Shown: positions 1 to 6,653, counted from the stretch's first letter. The stretch: 10,445 bases of DNA from Desulfobulbaceae bacterium UBA5173 (GCA_002413355.1 DHWV01000063.1:1-10445), one strand, 5' to 3'. Notes: generated by a model from the letters alone, not told the origin. Numbers and translations are program-made.

Positions 1-120
1 CTTCCGCAGACTCAAAGGGTTCCGCATTTTGAACGAACGATCAGAAGAAAGCGTTTCGGGCTTCGCTTCATCTTGATCGCAGCCATCTATAATATGGAGT
101 TAAAAATTGCTGGCAAATAA
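1..120 (+). pseudogene. Frameshifted C-terminal remnant of an IS5-like transposase
   Basis: Two overlapping frames together read as the end of a DDE transposase. The frame starting at base 2 gives FRRLKGFRILNER. The frame starting at base 1 then gives RRKRFGLRFILIAAIYNMEL and stops with TAA at 118-120. In intact IS5-group transposases I recall these two blocks as continuous, joined by a few residues of the type YRN. Here the join at about 40-43 has lost roughly seven bases, so the frame breaks. Only the C-terminal end lies in the window, and the 5' part is off the left edge. The element is probably inactive. Family assignment rests on recalled motif similarity, so the exact IS group is uncertain. 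Confidence 0.6.
88..93 (+). promoter_or_regulatory. Possible -10 box (TATAAT) inside the IS remnant, reading toward the DUF4160 gene
   Basis: A perfect TATAAT lies 49 bases before the ATG at 142. With a 17-base spacer the -35 position (65-70, GCTTCA) matches the consensus poorly, so this would be a weak promoter or one that depends on an activator. It lies within the decayed transposase, so any outward transcription would be supplied by the mobile element. Confidence 0.3.
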
Positions 121-136
121 CTTATGCAAGAGGTCT
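121..136 (+). repeat. Putative right terminal inverted repeat of the IS5-like element
   Basis: Directly after the transposase stop comes CTTATGCAAGAGGTCT. Its reverse complement begins AGACCTCTTGCATAA, which resembles the AGACC-TTTGCA-type ends I recall for some IS5-family elements. A TAA follows at 136-138, compatible with a TNA-type target site, but the partner end is outside the window. The GAGGT at 130-134 is also placed correctly (7 bases) to serve as the ribosome binding site of the ATG at 142. Confidence 0.42.
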
Positions 137-141
137 AAACT

Positions 142-399
142 ATGCCTGAAATAAGCCGATTCCTTGGGATAGTGATACGCATGTATCTTCGTGAACATGC
201 TCCTGCGCATTTCCATGCCGAGTATGGAGAATACGAAATCACGGTGGATATTGAATCAGGCGTTGTGACGGGAAAGTTTCCAAGAAGAGCATTGATGGCC
301 GTCCTTGACTGGTACGTGCTGCATCAAGATGAACTCATGGCTAACTGGAATGCTGCAATGAACAGAAAGCCTCTGCCAAAAATTGAACCATTGGAATAG
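142..399 (+). CDS. DUF4160 family protein
   Basis: This 85-residue protein matches the DUF4160 family over its whole length. It has the family's opening (PEISRFLGIVIRMY), the conserved EHAPAHFHAEYGEYEI block at about 18-33, a KFPRRAL motif, a WYVLHQDEL helix at about 57-65, and a tail ending KPLPKIEPLE. There is no signal peptide or membrane segment, so it should be cytosolic. The biochemical role of the family is not established. The gene usually travels with a DUF2442 gene, as here, where the next start follows after two bases. The start is well supported, because the family normally begins with this motif and a GAGGT lies seven bases upstream. Composition is more AT-rich than the core genes to the right, and an IS end abuts the 5' side, so recent acquisition is plausible. 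Confidence 0.88.
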   Translation: MPEISRFLGIVIRMYLREHAPAHFHAEYGEYEITVDIESGVVTGKFPRRALMAVLDWYVLHQDELMANWNAAMNRKPLPKIEPLE

Positions 400-401
400 G
401 T

Positions 402-659
402 ATGTTCACACATGTTGAGCAAGCAAAATATCTTGACGGCTATAAAGTATGGTTAGCCTTCAACGACGGGGCAGAGGGTGAAATAGACTTGTCATCTGAA
501 TTGTACGGCGAGATATTTGAACCATTGAAGGATGTGTCTTACTTCAAGTCATTCACCTTGGAAGGACACACCCTGTCATGGAGCAATGGAGCAGATTTTG
601 CTCCTGAGTTCCTGCGTGAGCATGTAAACTGTATTGATCGGAGAAAAGCACATGGCTGA
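402..659 (+). CDS. DUF2442 family protein
   Basis: This 85-residue protein belongs to DUF2442. It shows the family pattern: an N-terminal YLDGYKVWLAFNDGAEGEIDL strand pair at about 10-30, then GEIFEPLKD, YFKSFTL, and the near-C-terminal NGADFAPEFLREH at about 62-74. No transmembrane segment is visible. The two-base gap after the DUF4160 stop suggests one transcript and coupled translation, and GGAAT at 393-397 may act as a weak ribosome binding site. The pairing of two proteins of about 85 residues is toxin-antitoxin-like in layout, but I know of no assigned activity. In some other proteins DUF2442 precedes a helix-turn-helix domain, which is missing here. The last ten residues diverge from the family. 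Confidence 0.88.
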   Translation: MFTHVEQAKYLDGYKVWLAFNDGAEGEIDLSSELYGEIFEPLKDVSYFKSFTLEGHTLSWSNGADFAPEFLREHVNCIDRRKAHG

Positions 660-942
660 AACACTGCCTTGCCCAAGCGCAACAGTTGATCAATCTTGTC
701 AATTGCATCGTCCTCAGTGATGAAGAGCGTTGATAACGATGATCCTTGATTATAATTTTTAAAGTCGGCGATAATCTTGGGAATGATGTTCCAGAAAGAT
801 CGGAAACTATAACAGCGGCATTGCTTGCAATGAGAAGGTGATATATCTTGTGGCGGTGCAAAATATAGCTGGCTTCAATGACGGCGCAGAGGGTAACATA
901 GCTTTATAACATACGATGCGGCAATCATGATCAGTGTCAGCA
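660..942. other. Non-coding AT-rich gap with decayed sequence
   Basis: No intact gene is apparent on either strand between the DUF2442 stop and the bamD promoter. Short frames in the region are interrupted by stops in all readings. One minus-strand frame at 553-861 has no recognisable protein character. The only interpretable content is the DUF2442-like relic near 850-909. The stretch looks like a graveyard of degraded accessory genes next to the IS remnant. Confidence 0.6.
850..909 (+). pseudogene. Relic of a second DUF2442 gene
   Basis: One frame reads NIAGFNDGAEGNIAL and then stops with TAA at 907-909. This matches VWLAFNDGAEGEIDL in the intact DUF2442 gene upstream. At the base level, 871-906 aligns with about 456-491 without gaps and with only scattered mismatches. 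There is no start codon, and the C-terminal half of the domain is missing. It is either a decayed tandem duplicate or a remnant of a second, related pair. The match is short, so the call depends on the conserved GFNDGAEG core. Confidence 0.5.
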
Positions 943-972
943 TTGACAATCTTCATCTGCCATTGTTTTAAT
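943..972 (+). promoter_or_regulatory. Sigma70-type promoter for bamD
   Basis: A perfect -35 box TTGACA (943-948) is followed after 18 bases by TTTAAT (967-972), which matches the -10 consensus at five of six positions. Transcription would begin near 979, leaving a short leader of about 14 bases before the bamD ATG at 993. This is the best promoter seen in the window. Confidence 0.58.
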
Positions 973-992
973 AGAATTTTTGGGTTAACACC

Positions 993-1820
993 ATGCGCAA
1001 CCTTGCTTCTCACCGCCGTTTGCTGCCGCGCGCAGCCTTGTATGCTCTTCTTGCTGCCTCCTGCCTATCGTTAAGCGGCTGCGGCACAATCAAAGACATG
1101 TTCAGCTCCTTATCCTTCGGCGCGAACAAAGACGAGGAATTTGAACCGGCGGACACTTTAGCGGCCAAGGGCATGAACGACTACAAAGTCGGCAACTACA
1201 GCGACGCGCTGAAAGCATTTCAGGAGATCATTGACCGCTATCCGTTTAGCCTGCAGGCACTACTTGCCGAGCTGAAGGCAGCGGACTGCCAGTATTACAG
1301 CGAAAAATTCACCGAGGCTAAAGAGCTGTATAAAACCTTTGAGGAACGGCATCCAACCAATGAAGCCATTCCGTATGTGATGTTTCAGATGGGCATGTGT
1401 GATCTTTCCCGCTCCAGCCGGATTGACCGCGACCCCACCGGCGCACGTGACGCGGTGCAGTCCTTCAACCGGCTCCTGAAAGCGCATCCTGATTCACCGT
1501 ACACGAAAGAAGCCAAAGCCCGGATGCAGGAGGCCAAGGAGTTCCTCGCCAGCCATGAATATTTTGTTGCAGTCTTTTATGTCCGCACAAAAAAATATGA
1601 GGAGGCCAAGCACCGTCTCAAATACCTGATGGCGGCGCAGCCGGACACGGCGATCATTCCCAAGGCTAAAGAGCTGCTTGCCAAACTGGAAGCCGGACAG
1701 CCGCCCAAATGGGGCATTGAAAAATGGTTGCCTAACTGGAAGCTGCCGGACTGGAGCTGGAGTAAAGACAAGGACACCGTTGAGCAGACCGGCAGAGAAG
1801 CGGCCCGTTCAGCCGAATAG
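993..1820 (+). CDS. bamD: Outer membrane protein assembly factor BamD (lipoprotein)
   Basis: This 275-residue BamD/ComL protein is the lipoprotein subunit of the BAM complex that inserts beta-barrel proteins into the outer membrane. Residues 1-29 form a lipoprotein signal peptide ending in the lipobox LSG before Cys30, the residue that would be lipidated. The mature part is a run of TPR-like helical repeats (about 56-230). It contains the family signatures DRYPF, a YVMFQMG helix, the DRDP loop before ARDAVQSF, and HPDSPYTKEA. Length is close to the family norm, with an added C-terminal tail. The tail is odd, with five tryptophans between residues 240 and 256 in a lysine/proline context. A good promoter lies just upstream, and the GspE-type ATPase gene follows after one base, so the two are likely cotranscribed. 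There is no strong Shine-Dalgarno, only GGGTT at about 979-983. Confidence 0.92.
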   Translation: MRNLASHRRLLPRAALYALLAASCLSLSGCGTIKDMFSSLSFGANKDEEFEPADTLAAKGMNDYKVGNYSDALKAFQEIIDRYPFSLQALLAELKAADCQYYSEKFTEAKELYKTFEERHPTNEAIPYVMFQMGMCDLSRSSRIDRDPTGARDAVQSFNRLLKAHPDSPYTKEAKARMQEAKEFLASHEYFVAVFYVRTKKYEEAKHRLKYLMAAQPDTAIIPKAKELLAKLEAGQPPKWGIEKWLPNWKLPDWSWSKDKDTVEQTGREAARSAE

Positions 1821-1821
1821 C

Positions 1822-3639
1822 ATGAGTCTGCTCGACAGCCCGGAGCTGCTTGACCTGCTCCTGCAGCAACGATTGCTCACCGAGCCGCAGAAGCAGTTCA
1901 TCCTCCGCAATAACGACCGGCAGGCGCAGGTATTACTCAAGCAGCATGGGATGAAAAAGCCGGGCAGCGGCCCCGGCGGGCCGGGCTTTCCTGATATGGC
2001 CGACATCGTCGCCTCGTTGAATCTGGAAATCTCCGCTCCCGGCGGCAAAAAAAAGATCCTCACCGAGGAAATGGTGATGCGGGCAGTCGCGCACCATTGC
2101 AACATTCCCTTCAAAAAGCTCGACCCGCTGGAGCTGGACATCGGCATTGTCACCAAGACGATCACCCGCGCCTTTGCCATCAACAATCTGATCCTGCCGT
2201 TTGAAGTCCGCAACGGCGTGCTTCAGGTTGTGACCTACGACCCGGAAAACAAAAGCGCGCTGGAGGGTATCGAGCAGGTCAATAAGGTTAAAGTCAATCC
2301 TTGGTTAAGCACCCGCTCAGACATCAAAAAGATTCTGGCCGAATTTTTCGGGTTTCAGCGGTCCATCACCGCAGCGGAAAACCAGTTCAGCGGCAACGGA
2401 GTCAGCACGGCGGTTGACATTGGCAATCTGGAACAATATGTCAAGCTGTCGAGCACAGAACTCAGCTCCACAGATCAGCACATCAAGGCGGCGGTCAATC
2501 ATTTGTTCAAATATGCCATTGAGCAGAAGGCTAGCGACATTCACATTGAGCCGAAGCGGGAAGCCTGCATGGTTCGTTACCGCATCGACGGCGTTCTGCA
2601 CAGCATCTACAAGCTGCCAAAAGCGGTTCATGCCGCCATCACCTCCCGGATTAAAACCCTTGCCCGTTTGGATATCGCCGAGAAACGCAGGCCGCAGGAC
2701 GGCAGAATCAAGATTAGCCAAGCCGATGGCAAAGAAGTCGAGCTGCGCGTCTCCACCATTCCTGTAGCCTTTGGCGAAAAGACGGTCATGCGTATTCTGG
2801 ATTCCAGCGTCATTTTTCAAGACATTGACGACATGGGCTTTTCCAAACGCGACCGGGCGGTGTACAATACCTTCATGACCGCCAGCCACGGCATTGTTTT
2901 CGTCACTGGCCCGACTGGCAGCGGCAAGTCCACCACCCTCTATTCCACCCTGAAAAAAGTTTCCACGCCGGAAATTAACATTATCACGGTCGAAGACCCC
3001 GTGGAAATGGTGCATGAGGACTTTAATCAAATCGCGGTACAGCCGCAGATTGATGTTACCTTTTCCACCATTCTCCGCAACATTCTCCGCCAAGACCCGG
3101 ACGTGATCATGATTGGCGAAATCCGCGACCTCGAAACCGCCACCCATGCGGTGCAGGCTGCGCTGACCGGTCATCTGGTCTTTTCCACCCTCCATACCAA
3201 CGACGCGGTCTCCACCGTCCTCCGCCTGCAAGATTTGGGATTGGAGCCGTTCCTCATCGCTTCCACCATGCTTGGCGCATTGGCCCAGCGCTTGGTGCGG
3301 AAAATTTGTCCGCACTGTAGTGAAAGCTACCAGGAAGATTGTGCCGAGCTGCAACGCATGGGCTTTCCTGTTTCCGGCGAAGGCCATATTGAGCTGAAAC
3401 GTGGCAAAGGCTGCAAGGAATGCCGCAACACCGGCTATTCAGGACGGATGGGCATTTTTGAGCTGTTTCCTATGTCTGATCGACTGAAAAAGCTGGTGGC
3501 GGAAAAAGCCACAGATGCCGATCTGCGCCAGACAGCCATCCGCGAAGGTATGACTACGCTGAAGGAAGATGCGTGGCAGAAGGTAAAAGACGGCAAAACC
3601 ACCGTGGCGGAAGTCATGCGCGTTTGTGGGGACGCATAG
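1822..3639 (+). CDS. GspE/PilB-family type II secretion or type IV pilus assembly ATPase
   Basis: This 605-residue protein is a hexameric AAA-like motor ATPase that powers type II secretion or type IV pilus assembly from the cytoplasmic face of the inner membrane. It has an N-terminal extension, then a GspE/MshE N-terminal domain at about 75-190. The core follows: the Asp box DIHIEPKREA, Walker A GPTGSGKST at 363-371, Walker B DPDVIMIGEIRD with Glu433, and the His box TGHLVFSTLHTNDA. Near the C-terminus is a four-cysteine zinc site (C496, C499, C531, C534), typical of GspE and PilB. The frame is open upstream to 1678, but that part overlaps bamD in another frame. The ATG at 1822, one base after the bamD stop, gives the usual start and suggests translational coupling. 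No other secretion or pilus genes are in the window, so GspE and PilB cannot be told apart. Confidence 0.9.
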   Translation: MSLLDSPELLDLLLQQRLLTEPQKQFILRNNDRQAQVLLKQHGMKKPGSGPGGPGFPDMADIVASLNLEISAPGGKKKILTEEMVMRAVAHHCNIPFKKLDPLELDIGIVTKTITRAFAINNLILPFEVRNGVLQVVTYDPENKSALEGIEQVNKVKVNPWLSTRSDIKKILAEFFGFQRSITAAENQFSGNGVSTAVDIGNLEQYVKLSSTELSSTDQHIKAAVNHLFKYAIEQKASDIHIEPKREACMVRYRIDGVLHSIYKLPKAVHAAITSRIKTLARLDIAEKRRPQDGRIKISQADGKEVELRVSTIPVAFGEKTVMRILDSSVIFQDIDDMGFSKRDRAVYNTFMTASHGIVFVTGPTGSGKSTTLYSTLKKVSTPEINIITVEDPVEMVHEDFNQIAVQPQIDVTFSTILRNILRQDPDVIMIGEIRDLETATHAVQAALTGHLVFSTLHTNDAVSTVLRLQDLGLEPFLIASTMLGALAQRLVRKICPHCSESYQEDCAELQRMGFPVSGEGHIELKRGKGCKECRNTGYSGRMGIFELFPMSDRLKKLVAEKATDADLRQTAIREGMTTLKEDAWQKVKDGKTTVAEVMRVCGDA

Positions 3640-3666
3640 CTTAATAAATTGATTCAATGATGAAAA

Positions 3667-4503
3667 ATGTATCAAGTCGTATTTAACGGTGAGATAGCTG
3701 AAGGGAAGGATGTGCTGCAAGTGAAACAAAACCTTGCGGCTTTACATAAGGTTCCGGTATTTAAAATAGAACCGTTATTTTCAGGAAATCAGGTTGTAGT
3801 CAAGAAAGGGGCAGAACGAAATATCGCCGTGGCCGTCAAGGCCGCATATGAACGAGCAGGAGCCATTTGCACAATTGAGCCGAGCAAAAGAATTAACATC
3901 CCGCTTGAGATATCGAAGATCATTTGTCCTAAATGCAAGTTTGAACAACCTGAAGCCGCAGTATGCAGCAGCTGTGGTGTGATAATCGACAAATGCAAGA
4001 CAACAACACGAGAAAAAGCTACTAACTCAAAAAAGAAAGAAAAGAAACTTCTTGCTCAAGTTGTCGGCAAGCCGGCTAAGGTTTCCCTTGGAACAGTTGT
4101 CCCAGCTTTCTGGGGTACAACTAAATTGGAACTTTACTCCAATCGTATCGTTGAGCGAACAAAAAGAATTGTTTCAAGCAATCATACCGAAATGTTAACG
4201 AGTGAGATTGATTCAACGACTATTGCTGTAAGGGGTAATCCGGTTTGGCTTGCAATAGGAATAGTTGCATTATCGATTCTGCGTTCGCAGACCACAGGTG
4301 TATTTTTTGGTATTTTTGCGTTCCTGTTATGCTTAATTTTTTTGGTGTTATATTTTACAGCGAAATATAAATTTCTCATTATTTTGTCAGGTAGTCATTC
4401 AATGACTGTTTCAATAATAGGCAAAGAAGAACCCTATTATGAATTTAAAGATGCTCTTTTGCGGGCTGCTGAAGAAGCTAAGTGCGGCAACATTCCAAGA
4501 TAG
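3667..4503 (+). CDS. Zinc-ribbon membrane protein with possible PH-like domain, unknown function
   Basis: This 278-residue protein belongs to no family I can name with confidence. Residues 1-75 form a small alpha/beta domain of a type I recall in several proteobacterial membrane proteins (MYQVVFNGEIAEG ... VKQNLAALHKVP ... LFSGNQVVVKKG). It may sense or bind something. Next is a zinc ribbon, CPKC at 87-90 and CSSC at 100-103, then a lysine-rich linker at about 107-127. From about 138 the sequence resembles a bacterial PH-like domain (KLELYSNRIVER). It is interrupted by two hydrophobic segments, about 192-206 and 211-232, which form a membrane hairpin. There is no signal peptide, so the zinc ribbon should face the cytoplasm. 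It lies 27 bases after the ATPase gene and may share its transcript. Its composition is clearly more AT-rich than its flanks, suggesting acquisition. Confidence 0.7.
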   Translation: MYQVVFNGEIAEGKDVLQVKQNLAALHKVPVFKIEPLFSGNQVVVKKGAERNIAVAVKAAYERAGAICTIEPSKRINIPLEISKIICPKCKFEQPEAAVCSSCGVIIDKCKTTTREKATNSKKKEKKLLAQVVGKPAKVSLGTVVPAFWGTTKLELYSNRIVERTKRIVSSNHTEMLTSEIDSTTIAVRGNPVWLAIGIVALSILRSQTTGVFFGIFAFLLCLIFLVLYFTAKYKFLIILSGSHSMTVSIIGKEEPYYEFKDALLRAAEEAKCGNIPR

Positions 4504-4521
4504 TGGAAGAATCATTCGCTG
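4504..4521. other. Convergent gene junction
   Basis: Only 18 bases separate the stops of the plus-strand membrane protein gene and the minus-strand sensor kinase gene. No hairpin with a T-run is visible here, so transcripts from the two directions may overlap at their 3' ends. Confidence 0.7.
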
Positions 4522-5946
4522 CTAAAAAACAATCGTCACCGCAAAGCCTTTTGGCTGGAGGTTGCGGGCTGAGACCGTGCCACCGCAGCTTTCCACGCAG
4601 GTTTTGACAATGGCCAGCCCAAGGCCCACGCCGCCGGAATCGCGGTCACGGGATGGCTCAGGACGGAAGAATGGCTCAAAGAGGCGGTCGAGGTATTCTT
4701 CCGCCACGCCAGGGCCGCAATCCGCCACGGTGATGGCAACGTGGCCGTCGTGCGCTTCCGCAGCAACAGTGATTGGCCCGGCTTCGCCAGCATATTTGAC
4801 TGCATTGCGGAGGAGGTTGGCAATGGCTCTGGTCAGTAGCTCGGCAGAGGCGGTGACCTGCAAATCAGGTAAAATGTGCAGCGCAAGCGGGATTTGCTCC
4901 GGGCATTCGCGGCGAGCAGCGGCTTGGATAATCGGCAGCAGAGCGACCTGCTCCACCCGCACGGCCTGCGTCTGCATCTCGGCCCGGGAGAAGGCGAGCA
5001 GCTCACTGATCAGGGCGGCCATGTGATCAACGTCTTCCATCACATCCCGCACCCGCTCTTGATTTGTGCCTTCCAGCCGCTGCTCCAGCACGCCAAGGCC
5101 GAACTGGATGCGGGCCACCGGTGAACCAAGCTCGTGCGAGACATCGCCGAGAAAGCGTTTTTGCCCCTTCACAAAGGCCGAGAGTCGGGCGGTCATGTGG
5201 TTGATCGTCCTTGCCAGCCTGCCGATCTCATCGGCCCGCTCCTCGCGGATGGCGACCTGAAAGTTGCCCTTGGCGATCTCCTCGGCAGCGCAGGTCATGC
5301 GCTCTATCGGCTTGGTGATACTGCGGATCAGCGGCAGCCAGAAAAGGATGGAGATGACGATCACGATGGCCGCCGCCGTCATCCACGGCATGGGATCAAA
5401 GAAAAAGCCGTTGCCAGTGATCGAGTCTGAGGAGGCGAGGAGCATGGCGGGCAGATGGCGATCTGACGCTTCAAGGAAAATCGGCATCCGTATGCCGAAC
5501 CACCAGCGGGTCGGCGCAGCGGTGCGTAGGACGAGCTGTGGCCTTCTTCCCCGCAGCTCCGGCGGTTTGCCCGCGCAGTCATTCTCCTGCCCGTGCCGCC
5601 GTAGCTCGTCTTTGGCTTTGGTCAGCACATCCTCTGGAATGCTCTCTTTGTTGGGCGAGAACACCAAGCCGTCCCGCAGCACGAGCAGGAAATCCACCCC
5701 ATGCACGCTTGCATGGCGAGCGAGGATGTCCGGCCATTCGTCTGGCGGTGCCTGCTCCATGTCGTGAGCAATAATCATGCCTGCGGTGCGCAGGCGGTCT
5801 GCACCTTGATGGCCAAAGAACTCGTGCAGGTTCATATTGAGCTGGGCAGCGAAAAAGATGGCCAACACCGCCGCCAACAGCAGGAGATTGAGGAGCAGCC
5901 AGGTGAGAATTTTGGCAAACAGTGAAGAGGTCAGAGACAGCTTCAT
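4522..5946 (-). CDS. cpxA: CpxA-like sensor histidine kinase
   Basis: This 474-residue inner-membrane sensor kinase should phosphorylate the adjacent response regulator. TM1 lies at about 11-34 and TM2 at about 188-206, enclosing a periplasmic sensor domain of about 150 residues. A HAMP linker (about 203-256) follows. The dimerisation/phosphoacceptor helix has FLGDVSHELGSP with His271. The ATPase domain has an N box (NLLRNAVKYA, Asn381), a G1 box (DCGPG, Asp409), an F box (LFEPFFRPE) and a G2 box (GGVGLGLA, 438-445), so it should be catalytically active. The H box reads HELGSP rather than the common HELRTP, a variation I associate with CpxA-like kinases. The start overlaps the regulator stop (ATGA), so translation is coupled. 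The Cpx assignment rests on architecture and catalytic-core similarity. The periplasmic stimulus is unknown, and no cpxP-like gene is in the window. Confidence 0.85.
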   Translation of the reverse strand: MKLSLTSSLFAKILTWLLLNLLLLAAVLAIFFAAQLNMNLHEFFGHQGADRLRTAGMIIAHDMEQAPPDEWPDILARHASVHGVDFLLVLRDGLVFSPNKESIPEDVLTKAKDELRRHGQENDCAGKPPELRGRRPQLVLRTAAPTRWWFGIRMPIFLEASDRHLPAMLLASSDSITGNGFFFDPMPWMTAAAIVIVISILFWLPLIRSITKPIERMTCAAEEIAKGNFQVAIREERADEIGRLARTINHMTARLSAFVKGQKRFLGDVSHELGSPVARIQFGLGVLEQRLEGTNQERVRDVMEDVDHMAALISELLAFSRAEMQTQAVRVEQVALLPIIQAAARRECPEQIPLALHILPDLQVTASAELLTRAIANLLRNAVKYAGEAGPITVAAEAHDGHVAITVADCGPGVAEEYLDRLFEPFFRPEPSRDRDSGGVGLGLAIVKTCVESCGGTVSARNLQPKGFAVTIVF

Positions 5947-6653
5947 GGCTGCTGCGCCGCCGGAGCGATGAACATGTAGCCTGCGGTGCGCACGGTCTGG
6001 ATGTAACGCGGCTGACGCGGGTTCTCGCCCAGCTTGCGCCGCAGCGAGGAGATGTGCACGTCAATCGAGCGGTCGAACACATCATAGTTGCGCCCGGCAA
6101 CCGCCTCCAGCAAATGGTCGCGGGTCAGCACCCGTCCAGCGGCATTGGCCAAGGCCGCCAGCAGGTCGTATTCCACCGGGGTCAGCGTGATGCCTTCCCC
6201 GCGCAGCCGGACGGTGCGCGATGCCTGCTCAATCTCCAACTCGTCAAAGCAGAGCCTCGCTTCCGTCGCACCGTTGCTGCGGTTGCTTTCAGCGGCTTGC
6301 CATCGCCGCGTAACCGCCCGTAGCCGAGCCAGCAGCTCGCGCGAAGAGAAAGTCTTGGGCAAATAATCGTCCGCGCCCAGCTCTAAGCCGACTATCCGGT
6401 CGGTCTCTTCGCCGCGTGCGGTGAGCATGAGCACCGGCACTGCTGATTCCTGCCGCAGCCGCCGCAGTACCTCAAAGCCGTCCATCTGCGGCAACATGAC
6501 ATCGAGAATCACCGCCTGATAAGTGCCCTGCCGCAGCCGCTCCAATCCGTCCGGGCCGCTGTGCGCCGCCTCGACCGTGTAGCCCATTGGTTCCAGATAA
6601 TCCGCCACCAGTCGGCAGAGCTTGCGGTCGTCGTCAATCATGAGGATGTGCAT
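5943..6653 (-). CDS. cpxR: CpxR-like OmpR-family response regulator
   Basis: This 236-residue two-domain regulator has a receiver domain (about 1-118) with the acidic cluster Asp7-Asp9, the phosphoacceptor Asp51 in ILDVMLP, Thr78 and Lys100. The C-terminal OmpR/PhoB winged helix (about 135-230) contains LTPVEYDLLAAL, RSIDVHISSLRRKLG and the closing YIQTVRTAGYMF. It should bind DNA as a phosphorylated dimer and control envelope-related genes. The ATG at 6653 is chosen because MHILMIDDD is the normal start. The frame can be extended to a TTG at 6686, but that would add eleven non-homologous residues. The regulator and kinase genes overlap by four bases, and the upstream UPF0316 gene ends 33 bases before this start. 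No Shine-Dalgarno stands out. Confidence 0.88.
   Translation of the reverse strand: MHILMIDDDRKLCRLVADYLEPMGYTVEAAHSGPDGLERLRQGTYQAVILDVMLPQMDGFEVLRRLRQESAVPVLMLTARGEETDRIVGLELGADDYLPKTFSSRELLARLRAVTRRWQAAESNRSNGATEARLCFDELEIEQASRTVRLRGEGITLTPVEYDLLAALANAAGRVLTRDHLLEAVAGRNYDVFDRSIDVHISSLRRKLGENPRQPRYIQTVRTAGYMFIAPAAQQP

Noticed and set aside
553..861. Minus-strand frame of about 100 residues across the DUF2442 3' end and the gap
   Set aside because: It overlaps a well-supported gene, has no recognisable domain, and its composition looks random.
1678..1821. Upstream extension of the ATPase gene inside bamD
   Set aside because: The extra residues overlap bamD in another frame and do not resemble ATPase N-termini. 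The ATG at 1822, next to the bamD stop, is the natural start.
2317..3387. Long minus-strand open frame opposite the GspE/PilB ATPase gene
   Set aside because: The plus-strand frame has all ATPase motifs. The antisense frame has no recognisable domain and arises from GC-rich codon bias.
4562..5767. Several plus-strand open frames opposite the sensor kinase gene
   Set aside because: They are antisense shadows of a GC-rich gene. The minus strand carries every histidine kinase box.
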